DNA of 64,000 nt from Bdellovibrio sp. KM01. GTDB lineage: Bacteria > Bdellovibrionota > Bdellovibrionia > Bdellovibrionales > Bdellovibrionaceae. The stretch is taken from the NCBI RefSeq assembly GCF_013752535.1, contig NZ_CP058348.1, forward strand, positions 868,001 through 932,000. The letters run 5' to 3'. Shown piece by piece: positions 16,624 to 24,208 of the stretch (positions within the stretch are counted from its first letter, which is position 1; each line of letters starts with the position of its first letter). The position numbers and the translations under genes are program-made. Below the pieces are notes generated by a model, which was given only the letters and a program-made list of their open reading frames with translations, was not told the origin of the DNA and searched no databases.

Positions 16624-16890
16624 TTGAAATCACTATTGATTGCTCTTTCTATCCTTGTCGCTGCACCAGCATTTGCATTCCAAGTTATGCCTTACGAAGG
16701 CAATGGTGATGAGTCTCAATCTGGTCCTACAGAATTCATCTCTTGGTGTGATAAAAAAAATAACTCTGTATTGATGGTTCGTGGCGGTCAAATCGTGACT
16801 GTTGATGACTGCAACAGCAAAGAACTTACTTGCATCACAACGACTGTGACGGATGGTTTCCGTTCTCGTGTAACGGCTCTTTGTCGTTAG
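16624..16890 (+). CDS. small secreted Cys-containing protein (88 aa)
   Basis: I chose a TTG start just after a GGGGGT ribosome site because it gives a typical signal peptide (LKSLLIALSILVAAPAFAF). The longer frame from 16555 would place coding through the structured leader. The mature protein of about 68 residues has four Cys (WCDKK, VDDCN, ELTCI, ALCR), enough for two disulfides, and strand-rich spacing. Family not recognised. A terminator follows 30 bases after the stop. Confidence 0.7.
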   Translation: MKSLLIALSILVAAPAFAFQVMPYEGNGDESQSGPTEFISWCDKKNNSVLMVRGGQIVTVDDCNSKELTCITTTVTDGFRSRVTALCR

Positions 16891-16920
16891 TCTGTTCCCT
16901 AAGCTGAATTTAGCTTTAAA

Positions 16921-16946
16921 AGGCTCCGTAGATCGGGGCCTTTTTT
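16921..16946 (+). terminator. Rho-independent terminator
   Basis: Stem AGGCTCCG / CGGGGCCT (one G-T pair), loop TAGAT, then TTTTTATTT. It ends the 88-aa protein gene. The AT-rich 16950-17106 stretch holds the next promoter but no site I can place with confidence. Confidence 0.85.
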
Positions 16947-17106
16947 ATTTTGTGTGACTTATTTGCTCCAGAGACAAAATTTGAAAAATGAGCGTATTTT
17001 TGTTTTTGTAAAAATTCGATAAAAAAAGCCGTTTCATTTTAAGAATAACGATATAGAGAGCCTCATAAAAAGCCGATTAGTACCTCATACTTTTGGGGTC
17101 GTACTT

Positions 17107-19230
17107 GTGATACTTTTTATCCGATGTTTGGTCATTGCGATTGTATTTGTCGTGGGGCTTTCTGCCTGCACGATGGATTTGTCATTGACCCAACTTGAGG
17201 GTGGCAGCTCCCTTGCTCCAGAGAGCATATCTGTCGATGGAACTTTGACCGTTTCCAGTTTGCAGTTCACTGATGATGCCACTCCGAGTTTAACTTTCTC
17301 TGTTTCTTCGATCATTCCCACGGAAATGAAAATCACCAACAATGCAACCTGCAGTGGTGGCGCGTGGGTCGCCTATTCTGGAACGGTCACCGGGTACGCA
17401 CTGACGGCTTCTGATGGGGCTAAAGATATTTCGGTGCAGTTTAAAAATGCAGCGGGAACGGTGACTTCCTGTGCGAGTACTCACATTGTTTTGGATACAT
17501 CGACGCCGACCAGTCCCACATTGGCGGTGGTCGCGGATTATACCGATGGCAGTTCCGTGAACTTTGTAAACAGTGCTTCGCCGACTTTCAATCTAAGTGC
17601 GGTGGATGCGACACTTTACCAAATGCAGCTTTCTAATTCGGCGACGTGTGCGTCGGGAACTTACGAAGATTATGCCGCGAGCAAGGCTTGGCCATTGACG
17701 GCAAGTGACGGCCTTAAAAGTATTTCGGTCAAATACCAGGATCGCTTTTCACACGAATCAGGTTGTGTGACGGTGGATGTGGTTCTGGACTCCACGGCCA
17801 GCGTGGCTCCGACTATCGCCCAAGTTGAGGGCTCCGAAGGTGTCGGATCAATTTCTGTTTCGCCAAAAGTATTTGTGAAAAATGTCGCGGCCAATGAAGT
17901 GGCCGATGCAACTCATAGTGGCTTTCTGGATTATCAGGCTCGCATAGTGCGGGTCAGTGATTCGGTGGAGGCACAGACGTGGACATCGGTGGGTGCAGGT
18001 CCCCTGTTACAACTAACAGGTTTAACTTTGGCGGACGCAACGGTTTATCGTCTGGATATTCGCTCGCGTGACAAAGCAGGGAATGTATCTTCAGTATCGT
18101 CAGTGACTTGGACAAGTTCTCTCGTTCCGTTCTATGTAAAGTCCTTGCAAAATGTGACAGCATCAACTGAGTTTGAAAGTGATTCTTTTACCCTGACGGG
18201 GGGAGCTGGCAGTGTGAATGTCAGCGTTACTAGTGGTGCAAAAGTTTGTATCAGTCCTTGCGCGAATTGGGCTGCTGCGGGCGGGAATGTGACAGCGACC
18301 GTAGGTGATACTCTTTCATTGAAAGCCTTCTCTCCTGCATCTGGAACTTTGACCTCTACGATTACTGCAGGTTCTTACACGACGACTTGGAAAATTTCGA
18401 CGACTGATTTGTGTCCAACCAATTACATTCTGGTTCCCGGTGAAAATGGAACTCGTCAGGGCGAGTTCTGTCTTGCGAAGTACGAAATGAAAATTGCGGG
18501 CGATGCAGATGGCTATCAAGCTTACAATGTCAGTTTTGTGGCTGATTCACGTGCGAGCGGAACTCCGTGGCGGCTTTTAAATGTGGATCAAATGATCACG
18601 AGCTGTCAGGCTTTGGGTGCCGGCTATGACCTGATTAGCAATACGCAGTGGAATACCGTGGCTCGAAATATCTCGGCTCAAGCAAGCAACTGGAGTTCAG
18701 GAATTGTCGGCACAGGGCAATTGAACCAAGGCAATCGTTCCAACTCTTCTCAAGAGGAGGCCTCGACAAATGATGCCGAGGCTTGTGTGAACTTATCAGG
18801 ATTCACTTATCCAGCGGCCTCTGCGACATGTTCAGATACGGTTTGGCATAATTTCCGTCGCACTCATAAATTAAGTAACGGTTCCGTGCTGTGGGATCTA
18901 TCCGGAGGATCCTGGGAGGGTGTGAAAGACACTTACCCAGATACATACGCATCGGCCGATGCTTTCTTATCCGCGATGACTGATGGAACTTTCTTTAAAA
19001 TGCTTTTGGGGGCGCAGGGTAAAACTTGTGCAGATCCCTCGAATGCCACTGAGCGCTGCGGTTTTGGATATGCATATCTTTCTAATGCTCGCCCGGCGAG
19101 TGCGATTTTCAGAGGCGGCAGTGCCAGCAATGGTCGCGAAGCCGGTGTGTTTGCGATCGATTATGACTACAGTCGAACATTCACCGACGGCGCGCACAGT
19201 TTCCGTTGTGTAGCTCCGCTAACTAATTAG
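17107..19230 (+). CDS. lipoprotein with Ig-like repeats and FGE-like C-terminal domain
   Basis: 707 residues from a GTG. Lipobox GLSAC at about Cys21. Residues about 45-225 hold Ig-like beta repeats with the shared pattern NNATCSGGAWV ... LTASDGAKDISVQF / NSATCASGTYE ... LTASDGLKSISVKY, each closed by VLD. A fibronectin-like segment follows, then a Cys-paired spacer. Residues about 440-707 resemble the formylglycine-generating/C-type-lectin fold: FCLAKYEM at the start, FRGGSASNGREAGVFAI and HSFRCVAP at the end, as in secreted FGE-like domains where no catalysis is known. Probably a surface adhesin or binding protein. No start codon with a better ribosome site is visible. Confidence 0.72.
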   Translation: MILFIRCLVIAIVFVVGLSACTMDLSLTQLEGGSSLAPESISVDGTLTVSSLQFTDDATPSLTFSVSSIIPTEMKITNNATCSGGAWVAYSGTVTGYALTASDGAKDISVQFKNAAGTVTSCASTHIVLDTSTPTSPTLAVVADYTDGSSVNFVNSASPTFNLSAVDATLYQMQLSNSATCASGTYEDYAASKAWPLTASDGLKSISVKYQDRFSHESGCVTVDVVLDSTASVAPTIAQVEGSEGVGSISVSPKVFVKNVAANEVADATHSGFLDYQARIVRVSDSVEAQTWTSVGAGPLLQLTGLTLADATVYRLDIRSRDKAGNVSSVSSVTWTSSLVPFYVKSLQNVTASTEFESDSFTLTGGAGSVNVSVTSGAKVCISPCANWAAAGGNVTATVGDTLSLKAFSPASGTLTSTITAGSYTTTWKISTTDLCPTNYILVPGENGTRQGEFCLAKYEMKIAGDADGYQAYNVSFVADSRASGTPWRLLNVDQMITSCQALGAGYDLISNTQWNTVARNISAQASNWSSGIVGTGQLNQGNRSNSSQEEASTNDAEACVNLSGFTYPAASATCSDTVWHNFRRTHKLSNGSVLWDLSGGSWEGVKDTYPDTYASADAFLSAMTDGTFFKMLLGAQGKTCADPSNATERCGFGYAYLSNARPASAIFRGGSASNGREAGVFAIDYDYSRTFTDGAHSFRCVAPLTN

Positions 19231-19290
19231 TGAAAAGATTTCTATGCACCTGAGTTCCGATGAGTCGTGTCACAGGAACAGGGGGTTTGA

Positions 19291-19923
19291 ATGAAAACCG
19301 CGAAATGGATTTCGCTGTTCCTGTTGTTTGTATGTTCTCATGGATGGGCTGTTCAATATCAATCTTCAACTTATTCTGAAAAATTGGCAGTGAAGAAAAA
19401 TCCATTGAAAGGGCTGAGCTTGGTGGTTCCAGGATTCGTGGTTCACGGAGTGAAACCATCGGAAGCGGCCTCCGCCAATATGCCACGCAAAATCGATGGC
19501 AATGGTAGCACTGTGATGACACCTGGATTTGGCTTGGAATATGTCTACCAGGATGGGTTGATGTTGTTGGGTGCCGTGGTGAAAGATTGCTATGACAATC
19601 TTGCCGGCACATTGCAGATCGGTGAAATGTTTCAGGTTTCCGACAGAACCCAGTGGGGACTCACATTTGGAGTTTATGCGCGCCAAACACCAACTCGTTG
19701 TTCAGTGAATTCGAACGGACGACAAAGCACGACGGAATGCTATGACATTGATGGCTACCGTATGAAATTTTTGACCTCAGTGAATGGTCATTCTGTGGAC
19801 ATTATTCCGACACCGTTTTTTCACTTTTCTACAGCTATTTTTAAGTCCCGCGACTTCCGAATTGATTTTAAGGTGATGAGCAATGTTGTTCTAAATGAAT
19901 TCGGGTTTGCATTTCCATTTTGA
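19291..19923 (+). CDS. putative outer-membrane beta-barrel protein (210 aa)
   Basis: SD GGGGGT and a signal peptide (MKTAKWISLFLLFVCSHGWA). The mature part alternates hydrophobic and polar residues in strand-length segments (e.g. GFGLEYVYQDGLMLLGAVVKD, WGLTFGVYARQTP, FRIDFKVMSNVVLNEFGFAFPF). It ends in Phe, the usual last residue of Bam-inserted barrels. Three Cys are present. An eight-strand barrel would fit the length. No family recognised. It lies 60 bases after the Ig/FGE lipoprotein and may be co-transcribed. Confidence 0.62.
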   Translation: MKTAKWISLFLLFVCSHGWAVQYQSSTYSEKLAVKKNPLKGLSLVVPGFVVHGVKPSEAASANMPRKIDGNGSTVMTPGFGLEYVYQDGLMLLGAVVKDCYDNLAGTLQIGEMFQVSDRTQWGLTFGVYARQTPTRCSVNSNGRQSTTECYDIDGYRMKFLTSVNGHSVDIIPTPFFHFSTAIFKSRDFRIDFKVMSNVVLNEFGFAFPF

Positions 19924-20016
19924 ACCAGCGACTCCATGTAATGAGTCAATGTGTCGTTTCGCATTGGAAATACGCAATAAGAAGAGATTCGTTCAATGTT
20001 TTGTTAAGATAGAGGA

Positions 20017-21762
20017 GTGAAATTTCATAGCACGATCTCCTTCTTGTTATTGTCCTTAGCGAGTCTTACGGCTGTTGCCAAGGATTTAGACGTCCATGTT
20101 TTTTATTGGAGTACGCGTATTGAAGCTCAAGTTTCGATGCGCCGTGGCCTCGAGGAAGAAATTAAAAAGTACAATCAAACTGCCGCCCGAAGCATCAACC
20201 TGATCCCGCACGTGGCGGGCGAAGGGCGTTTGGGAGTTTCCAATCAAATTCATCAATTGGAAAGTGCCATTGAAGCCAATCCGGATGCATTGATCGTTCA
20301 GCCCACAGATATATCCACCGTCAGTCGCGCAGTTCAAGATGCGGGACTCAAGAAAATACCGGTCTTCACTTTCGATCAGTTTATTTTAAACGCAAAAGTT
20401 CAATCCTATGTATCAAGCGATAATTATCAAGCGGGATGGAACAACGGAATTTATATCGAAAGTCTTTTCCCCAGAGGACAAGAAATAAAAATCGTGCTGT
20501 TTGAATACACGCGCGTTTCTGCCGGGATCAATCGCATCGATGGATTTTTTGATGCTCTTCGCAGCCGTAACCGAAAATTCGTGGTGCTAAAGCGCTATGA
20601 GTCCGTGGATCCTGTAAGTGCCTCCGACGCCGTCACCTCTATGCTGAAAGAGTTTCCTAAAAAACGCAGCATTGATTTGGTTTTCACGGTGAATGATGGC
20701 GCTGGCAATACGGTCGTCGAAAAACTTTGGAACAAAGGCAGAAAAGAAATTCTCCACGCGACCATCGACGGAGACCCTGTGGCTGTGGGTAATATCAAAG
20801 ACCATCGTTTGACGGTGATCGACTCGGCTCAATTTTGTGGAGAAATGGGGCGCGAAATTGCCAGACAGGTAATTGCGTATTTTTCTGCAAAACCTGTGGT
20901 GCCGAAGTTATTAATTCCGACTTTTCCAGTGACTCGGGAAACTCTCGCTCAATTTAAAGGATGGTTGTCAGTACCGCTTGCACCGCCAAAAAGTTTTTCT
21001 GATCCGCGTTCTATTGAACCCATGGCTTCGTTAGCCAAGGACATGGGCAATGTGACGATTCGTATTGGGATGGCGGCTCACTGTCCTTATCTTTGTGATA
21101 AGGGTGGAGATCAATGGACAGGGTATGTGTATGATATTCTGAAAGACCTCGCCGCTAAGAATAAGTTTCAACTTAAAATCGTGAATCTGCGCAACAAGGA
21201 CCTTACAACCGCTTTGAAAGACAAGAAGGTGGATTTCGCGGTTTTACCCAGTTATCTGGTTCGCTATCAGCCGGGATTTGAAATTGCTCTGACCAAATTG
21301 GGTGTCAGCTATACTGGTGCTCTTTTTACTCCGGGAGTAAAATTGCGATTGGTGGATAAAAACTCTTTGGAAAATATGCGTGTGGCCTTTGCCACTCTGG
21401 GACAGGAATCAGATTTCAGTCTGGATCCAGAAGAGTATAAAAAGTCGATCAAACTTGAAGGCGTGGAAGTCGCTGATAAAGTCATCAAAGTGATCGGTGA
21501 GCGTCGCGTGGATGTGGCTTTGGGAGATTACAACGTGATTCGCTACACTCTGCTACGCCGACAACTTTTGAATCTGGAGCTGCAGGCGACGTCGCTGACG
21601 GGATTTAACACTTTGAGTTTAGTTTCCAATGCCGGCGATACAGCGCACGCGGATTTGCCGATCAGACTACAGAAGTGGTTTGCCGACGCACGAAGCTCCG
21701 ACAAGCTCCATAAGATCTTAATCAGATATAATCTCAATGATTGGTCAGAATTCGAATACTAG
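20017..21762 (+). CDS. secreted fusion of two periplasmic-binding-protein domains
   Basis: 581 residues from a GTG. Signal peptide MKFHSTISFLLLSLASLTAVA. Residues about 25-300 are a type I sugar-binding (RbsB/Peripla_BP_4) domain: PDALIVQPTDISTVSRAV, KIPVFTFDQFI, SSDNYQAGWNNG, DLVFTVNDGAGNTVV, ATIDGDPVAVG. Residues about 345-570 look like an amino-acid-type SBP_bac_3 domain: IRIGMAAHCPYL, WTGYVYDILKDLAAKNKFQ, KVDFAVLPSYL. No kinase, transmembrane or permease part follows, and no ABC transporter gene is nearby. The two ligand classes in one soluble protein suggest a sensor partner or a nutrient trap; function unknown. The AGAGGA site abuts the GTG unusually closely. Confidence 0.78.
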   Translation: MKFHSTISFLLLSLASLTAVAKDLDVHVFYWSTRIEAQVSMRRGLEEEIKKYNQTAARSINLIPHVAGEGRLGVSNQIHQLESAIEANPDALIVQPTDISTVSRAVQDAGLKKIPVFTFDQFILNAKVQSYVSSDNYQAGWNNGIYIESLFPRGQEIKIVLFEYTRVSAGINRIDGFFDALRSRNRKFVVLKRYESVDPVSASDAVTSMLKEFPKKRSIDLVFTVNDGAGNTVVEKLWNKGRKEILHATIDGDPVAVGNIKDHRLTVIDSAQFCGEMGREIARQVIAYFSAKPVVPKLLIPTFPVTRETLAQFKGWLSVPLAPPKSFSDPRSIEPMASLAKDMGNVTIRIGMAAHCPYLCDKGGDQWTGYVYDILKDLAAKNKFQLKIVNLRNKDLTTALKDKKVDFAVLPSYLVRYQPGFEIALTKLGVSYTGALFTPGVKLRLVDKNSLENMRVAFATLGQESDFSLDPEEYKKSIKLEGVEVADKVIKVIGERRVDVALGDYNVIRYTLLRRQLLNLELQATSLTGFNTLSLVSNAGDTAHADLPIRLQKWFADARSSDKLHKILIRYNLNDWSEFEY

Positions 21763-23141
21763 ATTACTTTGCCGGGATTCATGATGTTATCAGGATCAAA
21801 TACTTTTTTGATCCCTTTCATCAATTCAATCTCGGCATTAGAGCGTGTATAGTTTAAGAATGACTTCTTAGTCAGACCTACACCGTGCTCGGCACTGATC
21901 GAGCCCTGATACTTTTTAACCGCATCAAAAACCATCACGTCGACCTTGCGACATTCTTTGACGAAGTCTTCTTTGCTCATGCCATCAGGGCGCAAGATAT
22001 TGATATGCAAATTGCCATCACCAATATGACCGAACCATACAACTTCCCAAGTAGGGTAAGCTCCAGCTAAAACTTTATCCAAATCCACCATGAACGGCGG
22101 AACTTTGGAGATAGCGACAGAGATATCGTTTTTATAAGGAGAATATTTAGCTAACGACTCAGAGATATCTTCACGGTATCTCCAGAACGTCGAAGCCTGC
22201 GTGTCGGATTGAGAAATCACGCCGTCAATAACCCAGCCGTCTTCAGCGCATTGGCCGAAAACTTCCAACGCCTTTTCTTCGTCGTTTTCAGAGCGGATTT
22301 CCACTTCTGCCAAGACATAGAATGAAGCAGAGGTCTCAAGCGGAGCTGGCAAGCCTGTGTTCGCAAGAACTTTTGCCAATGCTTTGTCTGAAAACATCTC
22401 AAACGCCACAAGTGATGTCTGAGTTTTAAATTTGCCAAAAATTTTCATTACCGCTTCAAGGCCGCTGACTGCCATCACCAAAACTTTCATTGGTGGTGGG
22501 GCAGGGGCCAGGCGAATTGTCGCCTCGGTGATAAAGCCAAGAGTTCCTTCAGCACCGATGAACAAATGGCGAAGGTCATAACCCGTCGCATTTTTCACCA
22601 GGCCATTATTCAGATCCAAGATTTCGCCCGTGCCAGTCACAACTTTAAGACCCGCCACCCAGTCACGAGTCAAACCGTAACGAACAACTTTGATACCGCC
22701 CGCATTGGTAGAAATGTTTCCACCCATTTGCGAAGAACCTGTTGCAGCGAAATCCACCGGATAGAAAAGATTTTTAGAATGAGCGAACTCTTGCAGAGTT
22801 TCCGTCACCACACCCGCTTGGATGACCACTGTCTGATCAACAGCACTGAAGTCCATGATCTTGTTCATTTGATCAAAGGAAACAACTACCTCACCTTGAG
22901 TTGCCACCGCAGCACCGGATAAACCTGTGCGACCTCCTGAGGGAACCAAGGCGATTTTATTTTTGCGTGCCCATTTTACCAGGGATGCCACATCTTCAGT
23001 TGTGTGAGGAAATACGATGGCTGTAGCCTTGATGTCGAAATAAGTCGTCCAGTCTTTGCCCCAGTATTTTAAACTTTCCTCGTCAGTTTTGATTTGGTCT
23101 TTTTTTAGAAAGCTATCAAGTTCGAGGAGAGCTGGTGACAT
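21759..23141 (-). CDS. FAD-linked oxidase (GlcD / D-lactate dehydrogenase-like)
   Basis: 460 residues. N-terminal PCMH-type FAD domain: VPSGGRTGLSGAAVA near residue 62, SSQMGGNISTNAGGIKVVRYG near 135 and GAEGTLGFITEA near 195. The C-terminal FAD-oxidase C domain has GHIGDGNLHIN near 375 and SAEHGVGLTK near 415. It oxidises a 2-hydroxyacid (D-lactate, glycolate or D-2-hydroxyglutarate) and passes electrons to quinone or cytochrome. It overlaps the convergent binding-protein gene by four bases and is last in the bolA-grxD-DUF2892 operon, so a redox role is consistent. Confidence 0.88.
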   Translation of the reverse strand: MSPALLELDSFLKKDQIKTDEESLKYWGKDWTTYFDIKATAIVFPHTTEDVASLVKWARKNKIALVPSGGRTGLSGAAVATQGEVVVSFDQMNKIMDFSAVDQTVVIQAGVVTETLQEFAHSKNLFYPVDFAATGSSQMGGNISTNAGGIKVVRYGLTRDWVAGLKVVTGTGEILDLNNGLVKNATGYDLRHLFIGAEGTLGFITEATIRLAPAPPPMKVLVMAVSGLEAVMKIFGKFKTQTSLVAFEMFSDKALAKVLANTGLPAPLETSASFYVLAEVEIRSENDEEKALEVFGQCAEDGWVIDGVISQSDTQASTFWRYREDISESLAKYSPYKNDISVAISKVPPFMVDLDKVLAGAYPTWEVVWFGHIGDGNLHINILRPDGMSKEDFVKECRKVDVMVFDAVKKYQGSISAEHGVGLTKKSFLNYTRSNAEIELMKGIKKVFDPDNIMNPGKVI

Positions 23142-23150
23142 GCTGTAATC

Positions 23151-23360
23151 CTATTCCTGGTCGTGAACGGGTCGGTAAAAATCTTTCAGTGTTCTTATTC
23201 TAAAGAATGCGTAGATAGGACACAAGCCCCAAGCCGCAGTGAACAGACCGTAAATACCGATGTAAGTCCAGAAAGGACCACCGGCGAAAGCGTAGGCGGT
23301 CAAGCCTACGCCAATTAGAAACCTAAGGACTCGATCCCAGACAGCGACATTACATCTCAT
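23151..23360 (-). CDS. DUF2892 family small membrane protein
   Basis: 69 residues: an N-terminal amphipathic stretch, two membrane helices (VLRFLIGVGLTAYAFAGGPF and IGIYGLFTAAWGLCPIYAFF) and the conserved R-x2-R-F-x-G / G-x-CP pattern of DUF2892. These proteins often accompany sulfur or redox genes and sometimes fuse to rhodanese domains. It sits between grxD and the FAD oxidase, ten bases from the latter. Confidence 0.85.
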   Translation of the reverse strand: MRCNVAVWDRVLRFLIGVGLTAYAFAGGPFWTYIGIYGLFTAAWGLCPIYAFFRIRTLKDFYRPVHDQE

Positions 23361-23399
23361 GTTGAGTCTCCTTTGCCTTAGGCTTCGGCGGGACAGGGA

Positions 23400-23705
23400 C
23401 TACTTAAGTAGATCCTGCAATTCGCCAGATTGGTACATTTCCATCATAATGTCAGAACCGCCAACAAGTTGGTGGTTAATGTACAATTGAGGGATAGTCG
23501 GCCAGTTGCCGTACTCTTTGATACCAGAACGAATTTCTTCGTCTTCAAGTACGTTCACATCGTGAAACTGTACGCCGATATCCTGAAGAATCGCGCAAGC
23601 ACGTGCAGAAAAACCGCACATTGGAAATTGTTGAGTGCCTTTCATGAAAAGCACAACTTTGTTACCCTTAACGATGCCGTCAATTTTTTGTAGAGTTGGA
23701 GACAT
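23400..23705 (-). CDS. grxD: monothiol glutaredoxin (Grx4 type)
   Basis: 101 residues, the usual length. Active site QFPMCGFSARA is a variant of the CGFS monothiol motif, with preceding Lys in VLFMKGT. WPTIPQLYI contains the cis-Pro, and LVGGSDIM gives the glutathione-binding GGxD. It binds and hands over [2Fe-2S] clusters with a BolA partner, encoded immediately upstream. Confidence 0.94.
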   Translation of the reverse strand: MSPTLQKIDGIVKGNKVVLFMKGTQQFPMCGFSARACAILQDIGVQFHDVNVLEDEEIRSGIKEYGNWPTIPQLYINHQLVGGSDIMMEMYQSGELQDLLK

Positions 23706-23730
23706 AAAAACCTCTTATTGAATAATTATC

Positions 23731-23958
23731 TTAAACGATTTTTGTTTTGATGGAGAGTGCGTGCACTTCACCAGTTTTCAATTCTGGTCCAAAGCAAGCC
23801 ATCACTTGTTGGTGTTGCTGGATTCTTGTTAAGCCCGCGAATTTTGAGCTTTCCACATAAACTTCCCAATGATCTTGAGTTCCAGTCAGATCGAAAATCT
23901 CGATCTTACAATTAGGGTAAGTCTCTTCGAGGCGTTTTTGCATTTGTTCTTGAGTCAT
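23731..23958 (-). CDS. BolA family protein
   Basis: 75 residues from ATG 23956-23958; a longer frame upstream runs through the stem-loop DNA and is not credible. Class II KH-like BolA fold: HWEVYVESSKFAGLTRIQQHQQVMACFG, with the His used for cluster sharing with glutaredoxin, and HALSIKT at the end. Size is near IbaG-type BolA (84 aa in E. coli). First gene of the operon with grxD, 25 bases apart: the well-known BolA-Grx pair for Fe-S trafficking. Confidence 0.9.
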   Translation of the reverse strand: MTQEQMQKRLEETYPNCKIEIFDLTGTQDHWEVYVESSKFAGLTRIQQHQQVMACFGPELKTGEVHALSIKTKIV

Positions 23959-23996
23959 AGAGCAGGAACCTACCAGAGGCTTCCTTCCAAGTCCAG

Positions 23997-24087
23997 TGGC
24001 GCTTCGCCAGATCGGTTGGCTCTTCGTTGCTTCTCGTCGGCGTACGAGGAGTACGCCTTCCTCGGCGCGCCTCGATCCAACCGATCT
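23997..24087. repeat. cluster of stem-loops between bolA and the LTA-synthase-like gene
   Basis: Three nested inverted repeats: TGGCG-CTT-CGCCA at 23997-24009, an 11-bp perfect outer pair AGATCGGTTGG (24009-24019) / CCAACCGATCT (24077-24087), and within it GGCGTAC-GAGGA-GTACGCC at 24039-24057. The sequence is much more GC-rich than its surroundings. No T-run follows, so it is not a standard terminator. It could be a dispersed repeat or a structured 5' RNA. Confidence 0.6.
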
Positions 24088-24108
24088 TGCTGTGCGCATG
24101 TGGTTTTT

Positions 24109-24169
24109 GGGTATGGGGAAAGGGGATGGGGACCCGAGGGGAGTGGTTTTTTGGGGTGTGGCGGTGGGG
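24109..24169 (+). other. run of G-tracts, potential G-quadruplex
   Basis: Seven tracts of three or four G on the coding strand. The first four (24109-24111, 24115-24118, 24122-24125, 24128-24131) are separated by loops of only 3, 3 and 2 bases, a canonical G4 pattern; the others follow at 24138, 24153 and 24166. It lies 40-100 bases before the LTA-synthase-like start codon and could act in DNA or in the mRNA leader. Confidence 0.55.
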
Positions 24170-24208
24170 CTTGTTTGACTTGATGCGGCGGTGTAGGATG
24201 GGAGGCCT

